A DNA stretch of 64,000 nucleotides from assembly GCA_037783545.1 (NCBI GenBank), contig JBBELK010001241.1:62001-126000 (forward strand), read 5' to 3'. A program made the translations under genes and the position numbers. The DNA is from Henricia sp. BOLD:AAB3569. Lineage: Eukaryota; Echinodermata; Asteroidea; Spinulosida; Echinasteridae. Under the pieces are notes generated by a model. The model saw nothing but the letters and a program-made list of their open reading frames with translations, was not told the DNA's origin and searched no databases. Positions 34,871 to 48,280 of the stretch are shown here, in pieces (positions within the stretch are counted from its first letter, which is position 1; every line of letters begins with the position of its first letter).

Positions 34871-37349
34871 TTGACCTAATTCCCGTCACAATCTGGGGTG
34901 AGTCAACGGCCGTACAAATGTACACCAGCGCGGGCGCATGCGCAGGGTGTCCCAACAGCCACGGTTAGGGGAATAACCACGCAGCCGAGCTCCGTTTTCC
35001 CTAAACTCTGAAATTTATCCGTCATTTCCCAGCGAAAATCTGTTTATTTTGCATGACAAGTGCGGAATATATACAGTTTGCAGCATGCAAAATTTGAAGT
35101 TGGTTGGAAAATTCCTTGATTTCCAAATTTGCCGGCATTTGGGACACACTTTGACCTAATTCCCGTCACAATCTGGGTGAGTCAACGGCCGTACAAATGT
35201 ACACCAGCGCGGCGCAGGGTGTCCCAACAGCCACGGTTAGGGGAATAACCACGCAGCCGAGCTCCGTTTTCCCTAAACTCTGAAATTTCTCCGTCATTTC
35301 CCAGCGAAAATCTGTCAATTTTGCATGACAAGTGCGGAATATATACAGTTTGGAGCATGCAAAATTTGAAGTTGGTTGGAAAATTCCTTGATTTCCAAAT
35401 TTGCCGGCATTTGGGACACACTTTGACCTAATTCCCGTCACAATCTGGGGTGAGTCAACGGCCGTACAAATGTACACCAGCGCGGCGCATGCGCAGGGTG
35501 TCCCAACAGCCACGGTTAGGGGAATAACCACGCAGCCGAGCTCCGTTTTCCCTAAACTCTGAAATTTCTCCGTCATTTCCCAGCGAAAATCGGTCAATTT
35601 TGCATGACAAGTGCGGAATATATACAGTTTGGAGCATGCAAAATTTGAAGTTGGTTGGAAAATTCCTTGATTTCCAAATTTGCCGGCATTTGGGACACAC
35701 TTTGACCTAATTCCCGTCACAATCTGGGGTGAGTCAACGGCCGTACAAATGTACACCAGCGCGGCGCATGCGCAGGGTGTCCCAACAGCCACGGTTAGGG
35801 GAATAACAACGCAGCCGAGCTCCGTTTTCCCTAAACTCTGAAATTTCTCCGTCATTTCCCAGCGAAAATCTGTCAATTTTGCATGACAAGTGCGGAATAT
35901 ATACAGTTTGGAGCATGCAAAATTTGAGGTTGGTTGGAAAATTCCTTGATTTCCAAATTTGCCGGCATTTGGGACACACTTTGACCTAATTCCCGTCACA
36001 ATCTGGGGTGAGTCAACGGCCGTACAAATGTACACCAGCGCGGCGCAGGGTGTCCCAACAGCCACGGTTAGGGGAATAACCACGCAGCCGAGCTCCGTTT
36101 TCCCTAAACTCTGAAATTTCTCCGTCATTTCCCAGCGAAAATCTGTCAATTTTGCATGACAAGTGCGGAATATATACAGTTTGGAGCATGCAAAATTTGA
36201 AGTTGGTTGGAAAATTCCTTGATTTCCAAATTTGCCGACATTTGGACACACTTTGACCTAATTCCCGTCACAATCTGGGGTGAGTCAACGGTCGTAGAAA
36301 TGTACACCAGCGCATGCGCAGGGTGTCCCAACAGCCACGGTTAGGGGAATAACCACGCAGCCGAGCTCCGTTTTCCCTAAACTCTGAAATTTCTCCGTCA
36401 TTTTCCCAGCGAAAATCTGTCAATTTTGCATGACAAGTGCGGAATATATACAGTTTGGAGCATGCAAAATTTGAAGTTGGTTGGAAAATTCCTTGATTTC
36501 CAAATTTGCCGACATTTGGGACACACTTTGACCTAATTCCCGTCACAATCTGGGGTGAGTCAACGGCCGTACAAATGTACACCAGCGCATGCGCAGGGTG
36601 TCCCAACAGCCACGGTTAGGGGAATAACCACGCAGCCGAGCTCCGTTTTCCCTAAACTCTGAAATTTCTCCGTCATTTCCCAGCGAAAATCTGTCAATTT
36701 TGCATGACAAGTGCGGGAATATATACAGTTTGGAGCATGCAAAATTTGAAGTTGGTTGGAAAATTCTTGATTTCCAAATTTGCCGACATTTGGGACACAC
36801 TTTGACCTAATTCCCGTCACAATCTGGGGTGAGTCAACGGCCGTACAAATGTACACCAGCGCATGCGCAGGGTGTCCCAACAGCCACGGTTAGGGGAATA
36901 ACCACGCAGCCGAGCTCCGTTTTCCCTAAACTCTGAAATTTCTCGTCCATTCCCAGCGAAAATCTGTCAATTTTGCATGACAAGTGCGGAATATATACAG
37001 TTTGGAGCATGCAAAATTTGAAGTTGGTTGGAAAATTCCTTGATTTCCAAATTTGCCGGCATTTGGGACACACTTTGACCTAATTCCGTCACAATCTGGG
37101 TGAGTCAACGGCCGTAGAAATGTACACCAGCGCATGCGCAGGGTGTCCCAACAGCCACGGTTAGGGGAATAAACCACGCAGCCGAGCTCCGTTTTCCCTA
37201 AACTCTGAAATTTCTCCGTCATTTCCCAGCGAAAATCTGTCAATTTTGCATGACAAGTGCGGAATATATACAGTTTGGAGCATGCAAAATTTGAAGTTGG
37301 TTGGAAAATTCCTTGATTTCCAAATTTGCCGGCATTTGGGACACACTTT

Positions 37350-40300
37350 GACCTAATTCCCGTCACAATCTGGAGTGAGTCAACGGCCGTACAAATGTAC
37401 ACCAGCGCGGCGCATGCGCAGGGTGTCCCAACAGCCACGGTTAGGGGAATAACCACGCAGCCGAGCTCCGTTTTCCCTAAACTCTGAAATTTCTCCGTCA
37501 TTTCCCAGCGAAAATCTGTCAATTTTGCATGACAAGTGCGGAATATATACAGTTTGGAGCATGCAAAATTTGAAGTTGGTTGGAAAATTCCTTGATTTCC
37601 AAATTTGCCGACATTTGGGACACACTTTGACCTAATTCCCGTCACAATCTGGGGTGAGTCAACGGTCGTAGAAATGTACACCAGCGCATGCGCAGGGTGT
37701 CCCAACAGCCACGGTTAGGGGAATAACCACGCAGCCGAGCTCCGTTTTCCCTAAACTCTGAAATTTCTCCGTCATTTCCCAGCGAAAATCTGTCAATTTT
37801 GCATGACAAGTGCGGAATATATACAGTTTGGAGCATGCAAAATTTGAAGTTGGTTGGAAAATTCCTTGATTTCCAAATTTGCCGGCATTTGGGACACACT
37901 TTGACCTAATTCCCGTCACAATCTGGGGTGAGTCAACGGCCGTAGAAATGTACACCAGCGCATGCGCAGGGTGTCCCAACAGCCACGGTTAGGGGAATAA
38001 CCACGCAGCCGAGCTCCGTTTTCCCTAAACTCTGAAATGTCTCCGTCATTTCCCGGCGAAAATCTGTCAATTTTGCATGACAAGTGCGGAATATATACAG
38101 TTTGGAGCATGCAAAATTTGAAGTTGGTTGGAAAATTCCTTGATTTCCAAATTTGCCGGCATTTGGGACACACTTTGACCTAATTCCCGTCACAATCTGG
38201 GGTGAGTCAACGGCCGTAGAAATGTACACCAGCGCATGCGCAGGGTGTCCCAACAGCCACGGTTAGGGGAATAACCACGCAGCCGAGCTCCGTTTTCCCT
38301 AAACTCTGAAATTTCTCCGTCATTTCCCAGCGAAAATCTGTCAATTTTGCATGACAAGTGCGGAATATATACAGTTTGGAGCATGCAAAATTTGAAGTTG
38401 GTTGGAAAATTCCTTGATTTCCAAATTTGCCGGCATTTGGGACACACTTTGACCTAATTCCCGTCACAATCTGGGGTGAGTCAACGGCCGTACAAATGTA
38501 CACCAGCGCGGCGCAGGGTGTCCCAACAGCCACGTTTAGGGGAATAACCACGCAGCCGAGCTCCGTTTTCCCTAAACTCTGAAATTTCTCCGTCATTTCC
38601 CAGCGAAAATCTGTCAATTTTGCATGACAAGTGCGGAATATATACAGTTTGGAGCATGCAAAATTTGAAGTTGGTTGGAAAATTCCTTGATTTCCAAATT
38701 TGCCGGCATTTGGGACACACTTTGACCTAATTCCCGTCACAATCTGGGGTGAGTCAACGGCCGTACAAATGTACACCAGCGCGGCGCATGCGCAGGGTGT
38801 CCCAACAGCCACGGTTAGGGGAATAACCACGCAGCCGAGCTCCGTTTTCCCTAAACTCTGAAATTTATCCGTCATTTCCCAGCGAAAATCTGTCAATTTT
38901 GCATGACAAGTGCGGAATATATACAGTTTGGAGCATGCAAAATTTGAAGTTGGTTGGAAAATTCCTTGATTTCCAAATTTGCCGGCATTTGGGACACACT
39001 TTGACCTAATTCCCGTCACAATCTGGGGTGAGTCAACGGCCGTACAAATGTACACCAGCGCGGCGCAGGGTGTCCCAACAGCCACGGTTAGGGGAATAAC
39101 CACGCAGCCGAGCTCCGTTTTCCCTAAACTCTGAAATTTCTCCGTCATTTCCCAGCGAAAATCTGTCAATTTTGCATGACAAGTGCGGAATATATACAGT
39201 TTGGAGCATGCAAAATTTGAAGTTGGTTGGAAAATTCTTTGATTTCCAAATTTGCCGGCATTTGGGACACACTTTGACCTAATTCCCGTCACAATCTGGG
39301 GTGAGTCAACGGCCGTACAAATGTACACCAGCGCGGCGCATGCGCAGGGTGTCCCAACAGCCACGGTTAGGGGAATAACCACGCAGCCGAGCTCCGTTTT
39401 CCCTAAACTCTGAAATTTCTCCGTCATTTCCCAGCGAAAATCTGTCAATTGTGCATGACAAGTGCGGAATATATACAGTTTGGAGCATGCAAAATTTGAA
39501 GTTGGTTGGAAAATTCCTTGATTTCCAAATTTGCCGGCATTTGGGACACACTTTGACCTAATTCCCGTCACAATCTGGGGTGAGTCAACGGCCGTACAAA
39601 TGTACACCAGCGCGGCGCAGGGTGTCCCAACAGCTACGGTTAGGGGAATAACCACGCAGCCGAGCTCCGTTTTCCCTAAACTCTGAAATTTCTCCGTCAT
39701 TTCCCGGCGAAAATCTGTCAATTTTGCATGACAAGTGCGGAATATATACAGTTTGGAGCATGCAAAATTTGAAGTTGGTTGGAAAATTCCTTGATTTCCA
39801 AATTTGCCGGCATTTGGGACACACTTTGACCTAATTCCCGTCACAATCTGGGGTGAGTCAACGGCCGTAGAAATGTACACCAGCGCATGCGCAGGGTGTC
39901 CCAACAGCCACGGTTAGGGGAATAACCACGCAGCCGAGCTCCGTTTTCCCTAAACTCTGAAATTTCTCCGTCATTTCCTAGCGAAAATCTGTCAATTTTG
40001 CATGACAAGTGCGGAATATATACAGTTTGGAGCATGCAACATTTGAAGTTGGTTGGAAAATTCCTTGATTTCCAAATTTGCCGGCATTTGGGACACACTT
40101 TGACCTAATTCCCGTCACAATCTGGGGTGAGTCAACGGCCGTACAAATGTACACCAGCGCGGCGCAGGGTGTCCCAACAGCTACGGTTAGGGGAATAACC
40201 ACGCAGCCGAGCTCCGTTTTCCCTAAACTCTGAAATTTCTCCGTCATTTCCCAGCGAAAATCTGTCAATTGTGCATGACAAGTGCGGAATATATACAGTT

Positions 40301-42830
40301 TGGAGCATGCAAAATTTGAAGTTGGTTGGAAAATTCCTTGATTTCCAAATTTGCCGGCATTTGGGACACACTTTGACCTAATTCCCGTCACAATCTGGGG
40401 TGAGTCAACGGCCGTACAAATGTACACCAGCGCGGCGCAGGGTGTCCCAACAGCCACGGTTAGGGGAATAACCACGCAGCCGAGCTCCGTTTTCCCTAAA
40501 CTCTGAAATTTCTCCGTCATTTCCCAGCGAAAATCTGTCAATTGTGCATGACAAGTGCGGAATATATACAGTTTGGAGCATGCAAAATTTGAAGTTGGTT
40601 GGAAAATTCCTTGATTTCCAAATTTGCCGGCATTTGGGACACACTTTGACCTAATTCCCGTCACAATCTGGGGTGAGTCAACGGCCGTACAAATGTACAC
40701 CAGCGCGGCGCAGGGTGTCCCAACAGCCACGGTTAGGGGAATAACCACGCAGCCGAGCTCCGTTTTCCCTAAACTCTGAAATTTCTCCGTCATTTCCCAG
40801 CGAAAATCTGTCAATTTTGCATGACAAGTACGGAATATATACAGTTTGGAGCATGCAAAATTTGAAGTTGGTTGGAAAATTCCTTGATTTCCAAATTTGC
40901 CGGCATTTGGGACACACTTTGACCTAATTCCCGTCACAATCTGGGGTGAGTCAACGGCCGTACAAATGTACACCAGCGCGGCGCAGGGTGTCCCAACAGC
41001 CACGGTTAGGGGAATAACCACGCAGCCGAGCTCCGTTTTCCCTAAACTCTGAAATTTCTCCGTCATTTCCCGGCGAAAATCTGTCAATTTTGCATGACAA
41101 GTGCGGAATATATACAGTTTGGAGCATGCAAAATTTGAAGTTGGTTGGAAAATTCCTTGATTTCCAAATTTGCCGGCATTTGGGACACACTTTGACCTAA
41201 TTCCCGTCACAATCTGGGGTGAGTCAACGGCCGTAGAAATGTACACCAGCGCATGCGCAGGGTGTCCCAACAGCCACGGTTAGGGGAATAACCACGCAGC
41301 CGAGCTCCGTTTTCCCTAAACTCTGAAATTTCTCCGTCATTTCCCAGCGAAAATCTGTCAATTTTGCATGACAAGTGCGGAATATATACAGTTTGGAGCA
41401 TGCAAAATTTGAAGTTGGTTGGAAAATTCCTTGATTTCCAAATTTGCCGGCATTTGGGACACACTTTGACCTAATTCCCGTCACAATCTGGGGTGAGTCA
41501 ACGGCCGTACAAATGTACACCAGCGCGGCGCAGGGTGTCCCAACAGCTACGGTTAGGGGAATAACCACGCAGCCGAGCTCCGTTTTCCCTAAACTCTGAA
41601 ATTTCTCCGTCATTTCCCAGCGAAAATCTGTCAATTTTGCATGACAAGTGCGGAATATATACAGTTTGGAGCATGCAAAATTTGAAGTTGGTTGGAAAAT
41701 TCCTTGATTTCCAAATTTGCCGGCATTTGGGACACACTTTGACCTAATTCCCGTCACAATCTGGGGTGAGTCAACGGCCGTAGAAATGTACACCAGCGCA
41801 TGCGCAGGGTGTCCCAACAGCCACGGTTAGGGGAATAACCACGCAGCCGAGCTCCGTTTTCCCTAAACTCTGAAATTTCTCCGTCATTTCCCAGCGAAAA
41901 TCTGTCAATTTTGCATGACAAGTGCGGAATATATACAGTTTGGAGCATGCAAAATTTGAAGTTGGTTGGAAAATTCCTTGATTTCCAAATTTGCCGGCAT
42001 TTGGGACACACTTTGACCTAATTCCCGTCACAATCTGGGGTGAGTCAACGGCCGTACAAATGTACACCAGCGCGGCGCAGGGTGTCCCAACAGCTACGGT
42101 TAGGGGAATAACCACGCAGCCGAGCTCCGTTTTCCCTAAACTCTGAAATTTCTCCGTCATTTCCCAGCGAAAATCTGTCAATTGTGCATGACAAGTGCGG
42201 AATATATACAGTTTGGAGCATGCAAAATTTGAAGTTGGTTGGAAAATTCCTTGATTTCCAAATTTGCCGGCATTTGGGACACACTTTGACCTAATTCCCG
42301 TCACAATCTGGGGTGAGTCAACGGCCGTACAAATGTACACCAGCGCGGCGCAGGGTGTCCCAACAGCCACGGTTAGGGGAATAACCACGCAGCCGAGCTC
42401 CGTTTTCCCTAAACTCTGAAATTTCTCCGTCATTTCCCAGCGAAAATCTGTCAATTGTGCATGACAAGTGCGGAATATATACAGTTTGGAGCATGCAAAA
42501 TTTGAAGTTGGTTGGAAAATTCCTTGATTTCCAAATTTGCCGGCATTTGGGACACACTTTGACCTAATTCCCGTCACAATCTGGGGTGAGTCAACGGCCG
42601 TACAAATGTACACCAGCGCGGCGCAGGGTGTCCCAACAGCCACGGTTAGGGGAATAACCACGCAGCCGAGCTCCGTTTTCCCTAAACTCTGAAATTTCTC
42701 CGTCATTTCCCAGCGAAAATCTGTCAATTTTGCATGACAAGTACGGAATATATACAGTTTGGAGCATGCAAAATTTGAAGTTGGTTGGAAAATTCCTTGA
42801 TTTCCAAATTTGCCGGCATTTGGGACACAC
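37350..42830 (-). repeat. About 5.5-kb satellite block, second copy
   Basis: Counterpart of 28,850-33,780, with about two additional monomers near 39.6-40.1 kb and few single-base differences. It ends where the next monomer switches to the AGCGTGGCGC form (about 42,888), which the first copy lacks. Confidence 0.85.
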
Positions 42831-43319
42831 TTTGACCTAATTCCCGTCACAATCTGGGGTGAGTCAACGGCCGTACAAATGTACACCAGCGTGGCGCAGG
42901 GTGTCCCAACAGCCACGGTTAGGGGAATAACCACGCAGCCGAGCTCCGTTTTCCCTAAACTCTGAAATTTCTCCGTCATTTCCCAGCGAAAATCTGTCAA
43001 TTTTGCATGACAAGTGCGGAATATATACAGTTTGGAGCATGCAAAATTTGAAGTTGGTTGGAAAATTCCTTGATTTCCAAATTTGCCGGCATTTGGGACA
43101 CACTTTGACCTAATTCCCGTCACAATCTGGGGTGAGTCAACGGCCGTACAAATGTACACCAGCGCGGCGCATGCGCAGGGTGTCCCAACAGCCACGGTTA
43201 GGGGAATAACCACGCAGCCGAGCTCCGTTTTCCCTAAACTCTGAAATTTATCCGTCATTTCCCAGAGAAAAACTGTCAATTTTGCATGACAAGTGCGGAA
43301 TATATACAGTTTGGAGCAT

Positions 43320-46300
43320 GCAAAATTTGAAGTTGGTTGGAAAATTCCTTGATTTCCAAATTTGCCGGCATTTGGGACACACTTTGACCTAATTCCCGTC
43401 ACAATCTGGGGTGAGTCAACGGCCGTACAAATGTACACCAGCGCGGCGCAGGGTGTCCCAACAGCCACGGTTAGGGGAATAACCACGCAGCCGAGCTCCG
43501 TTTTCCCTAAACTCTGAAATGTCTCCGTCATTTCCCAGCGAAAATCTGTCAATTTTGCATGACAAGTGCGGAATATATACAGTTTGGAGCATGCAAAATT
43601 TGAAGTTGGTTGGAAAATTCCTTGATTTCAAATTTGCCGGCATTTGGGACACACTTTGACCTAATTCCCGTCACAATCTGGGGTGAGTCAACGGCCGTAG
43701 AAATGTACACCAGCGCATGCGCAGGGTGTCCCAACAGCCACGGTTAGGGGAATAACCACGCAGCCGAGCTCCGTTTTCCCTAAACTCTGAAATTTCTCCG
43801 TCATTTCTAAGCGAAAATCTGTCAATTTTGCATGACAAGTGCGGAATATAAACAGTTTGGAGCATGCAAAATTTGAAGTTGGTTGGAAAATTCCTTGATT
43901 TCCAAATTTGCCGGCATTTGGGACACACTTTGACCTAATTCCCGTCACAATCTGGGGTGAGTCAACGGCCGTACAAATGTACACCAGCGCGGCGCATGCG
44001 CAGGGTGTCCCAACAGCCACGGTTAGGGGAATAACCACGCAGCCGAGCTCCGTTTTCCCTAAACTCTGAAATTTCTCCGTCATTTCCCAGCGAAAATCTG
44101 TCAATTTTGCATGACAAGTGCGGAATATATACAGTTTGGAGCATGCAAAATTTGAAGTTGGTTGTAAAATTCCTTGATTTCAAATTTGCCGGCATTTGGG
44201 ACACACTTTGACCTAATTCCCGACACAATCTGGGGTGAGTCAACGGCCGTAGAAATGTACACCAGCGCATGCGCAGGGTGTCCCAACAGCCACGGTTAGG
44301 GGAATAACCACGCAGCCGAGCTCCGTTTTCCCTAAACTCTGAAATTTCTCCGTCATTTCTAAGCGAAAATCTGTCAATTTTGCATGACAAGTGCGGAATA
44401 TATACAGTTTGGAGCATGCAAAATTTGAAGTTGGTTGGAAAATTCCTTGATTTCCAAATTTGCCGGCATTTGGGACACACTTTGACCTAATTCCCGTCAC
44501 AATCTGGGGTGAGTCAACGGCCGTACAAATGTACACCAGCGCGGCGCATGCGCAGGGTGTCCCAACAGCCACGGTTAGGGGAATAACCACGCAGCCGAGC
44601 TCCGTTTTCCCTAAACTCTGAAATTTCTCCGTCATTTCCCAGCGAAAATCTGTCAATTTTGCATGACAAGTGCGGAATATATACAGTTTGGAGCATGCAA
44701 AATTTGAAGTTGGTTGTAAAATTCCTTGATTTCAAATTTGCCGGCATTTGGGACACACTTTGACCTAATTCCCGTCACAATCTGGGGTGAGTCAACGGCC
44801 GTAGAAATGTACACCAGCGCATGCGCAGGGTGTCCCAACAGCCACGGTTAGGGGAATAACCACGCAGCCGAGCTCCGTTTTCCCTAAACTCTGAAATTTC
44901 TCCGTCATTTCTAAGCGAAAATCTGTCAATTTTGCATGACAAGTGCGGAATATATACAGTTTGGAGCATGCAAAATTTGAAGTTGGTTGGAAAATTCCTT
45001 GATTTCCAAATTTGCCGGCATTTGGGACACACTTTGACCTAATTCCCGTCACAATCTGGGGTGAGTCAACGGCCGTACAAATGTACACCAGCGCGGCGCA
45101 TGCGCAGGGTGTCCCAACAGCCACGGTTAGGGGAATAACCACGCAGCCGAGCTCCGTTTTCCCTAAACTCTGAAATTTATCCGTCATTTCCCAGCGAAAA
45201 TCTGTCAATTTTGCATGACAAGTGCGGAATATATACAGTTTGGAGCATGCAAAATTTGAAGTTGGTTGGAAAATTCCTTGATTTCCAAATTTGCCGGCAT
45301 TTGGGACACACTTTGACCTAATTCCCGTCACAATCTGGGGTGAGTCAACGGCCGTACAAATGTACACCAGCGCGGCGCAGGGTGTCCCAACAGCCACGGT
45401 TAGGGGAATAACCACGCAGCCGAGCTCCGTTTTCCCTAAACTCTGAAATTTCTCCGTCATTTCCCAGCGAAAATCTGTCAATTTTGCATGACAAGTGCGG
45501 AATATATACAGTTTGGAGCATGCAAAATTTGAAGTAGGTTGGAAAATTCCTTGATTTCCAAATTTGCCGGCATTTGGGACACACTTTGACCTAATTCCCG
45601 TCACAATCTGGGGTGAGTCAACGGCCGTACAAATGTACACCAGCGCGGCGCAGGGTGTCCCAACAGCCACGGTTAGGGGAATAACCACGCAGCCGAGCTC
45701 CGTTTTCCCTAAACTCTGAAATGTCTCCGTCATTTCCCAGCGAAAATCTGTCAATTTTGCATGACAAGTGCGGAATATATACAGTTTGGAGCATGCAAAA
45801 TTTGAAGTTGGTTGGAAAATTCCTTGATTTCCAAATTTGCCGGCATTTGGGACACACTTTGACCTAATTCCCGTCACAATCTGGGGCGAGTCAACGGCCG
45901 TACAAATGTACACCAGCGCGGCGCAGGGTGTCCCAACAGCCACGGTTAGGGGAATAACCACGCAGCCGAGCTCCATTTTCCCTAAACTCTGAAATTTCTC
46001 CGTCATTTCCCAGCGAAAATCTGTCAATTTTGCATGACAAGTGCGGAATATATACAGTTTGGAGCATGCAAAATTTGAAGTTGGTTGGAAAATTCCTTGA
46101 TTTCCAAATTTGCCGGCATTTGGGACACACTTGGACCTAATTCCCGTCACAATCTGGGGTGAGTCAACGGCCGTACAAATGTACACCAGCGCGGCGCATG
46201 CGCAGGGTGTCCCAACAGCCACGGTTAGGGGAATAACCACGCAGCCGAGCTCCGTTTTCCCTAAACTCTGAAATTTCTCCGTCATTTCCCAGCGAAAATC

Positions 46301-48280
46301 TGTCAATTTTGCATGACAAGTGCGGAATATATACAGTTTGGAGCATGCAAAATTTGAAGTTGGTTGGAAAATTCCTTGATTTCCAAATTTGCCGGTATTT
46401 GGGACACACTTTGACCTAATTCCCGTCACAATCTGGGGTGAGTCAACGGCCGTACAAATGTACACCAGCGCGGCGCATGCGCAGGGTGTCCCAACAGCCA
46501 CGGTTAGGGGAATAACCACGCAGCCGAGCTCCGTTTTCCCTAAACTCTAAAATTTCTCCGTCATTTCCCAGCGAAAATCTGTCAATTTTGCATGACAAGT
46601 GCGGAATATATACAGTTTGGAGCATGCAAAATTTAAAGTTGGTTGGAAAATTCCTTGATTTCCAAATTTGCCGGCATTTGGGACACACTTGGACCTAATT
46701 CCCGTCACAATCTGGGGTGAGTCAACGGCCGTAGAAATGTACACCAGCGCATGCGCAGGGTGTCCCAACAGCCACGGTTAGGGGAATAACCACGCAGCCG
46801 AGCTCCGTTTTCCCTAAACTCTGAAATTTCTCCGTCATTTCCCAGCGAAAATCTGTCAATTTTGCATGACAAGTGCGGAATATATACAGTTTGGAGCATG
46901 CAAAATTTGAAGTTGGTTGGAAAATTCCTTGATTTCCAAATTTGCCGGTATTTGGGACACACTTTGACCTAATTCCCGTCACAATCTGGGGTGAGTCAAC
47001 GGCCGTACAAATGTACACCAGCGCGGCGCATGCGCAGGGTGTCCCAACAGCCACGGTTAGGGGAATAACCACGCAGCCGAGCTCCGTTTTCCCTAAACTC
47101 TAAAATTTCTCCGTCATTTCCCAGCGAAAATCTGTCAATTTTGCATGACAAGTGCGGAATATATACAGTTTGGAGCATGCAAAATTTGAAGTTGGTTGGA
47201 AAATTCCTTGATTTCCAAATTTGCCGGCATTTGGGACACACTTTGACCTAATTCCCGTCACAATCTGGGGCGAGTCAACGGCCGTACAAATGTACACCAG
47301 CGCGGCGCAGGGTGTCCCAACAGCCACGGTTAGGGGAATAACCACGCAGCCGAGCTCCGTTTTCCCTAAACTCTGAAATTTCTCCGTCATTTCCCAGCGA
47401 AAATCTGTCAATTTTGCATGACAAGTGCGGAATATATACAGTTTGGAGCATGCAAAATTTGAAGTTGGTTGGAAAATTCCTTGATTTCCAAATTTGCCGG
47501 CATTTGGGACACACTTTGACCTAATTCCCGTCACAATCTGGGGTGAGTCAACGGCCGTACAAATGTACACCAGCGCGGCGCATGCGCAGGGTGTCCCAAC
47601 AGCCACGGTTAGGGGAATAACCACGCAGCCGAGCTCCGTTTTCCCTAAACTCTGAAATTTCTCCGTCATTTCCCAGCGAAAATCTGTCAATTTTGCATGA
47701 CAAGTGCGGAATATATACAGTTTGGAGCATGCAAAATTTGAAGTTGGTTGGAAAATTCCTTGATTTCCAAATTTGCCGGCATTTGGGACACACTTTGACC
47801 TAATTCCCGTCACAATCTGGGGCGAGTCAACGGCCGTACAAATGTACACCAGCGCGGCGCAGGGTGTCCCAACAGCCACGGTTAGGGGAATAACCACGCA
47901 GCAGAGCTCCGTTTTCCCTAAACTCTGAAATTTCTCCGTCATTTCCCAGCGAAAATCTGTCAATTTTGCATGACAAGTGCGGAATATATACAGTTTGGAG
48001 CATGCAAAATTTGAAGTTGGTTGGAAAATTCCTTGATTTCCAAATTTGCCGGCATTTGGGACACACTTTGACCTAATTCCCGTCACAATCTGGGGTGAGT
48101 CAACGGCCGTACAAATGTACACCAGCGCGGCGCATGCGCAGGGTGTCCCAACAGCCACGGTTAGGGGAATAACCACGCAGCCGAGCTCCGTTTTCCCTAA
48201 ACTCTGAAATTTATCCGTCATTTCCCAGCGAAAATCTGTCAATTTTGCATGACAAGTGCGGAATATATACAGTTTGGATC
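43320..48280 (-). repeat. 18-monomer unit (4,963 bp), first copy
   Basis: Repeated in direct tandem at 48,281-53,243 with all markers shifted by exactly 4,963 bp. Rare shared changes include CCCGACACAATC (44,219 and 49,182), GAAGTAGGTTGG (about 45,531 and 50,494), AAATTTAAAGTTGG (about 46,630 and 51,593) and CAGCAGAGCTCC (about 47,900 and 52,863). A difference is GTGTCCCAAC at about 43,728 against GTGTCTCAAC in the second copy. Left of about 43.3 kb the match breaks down. Confidence 0.92.
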
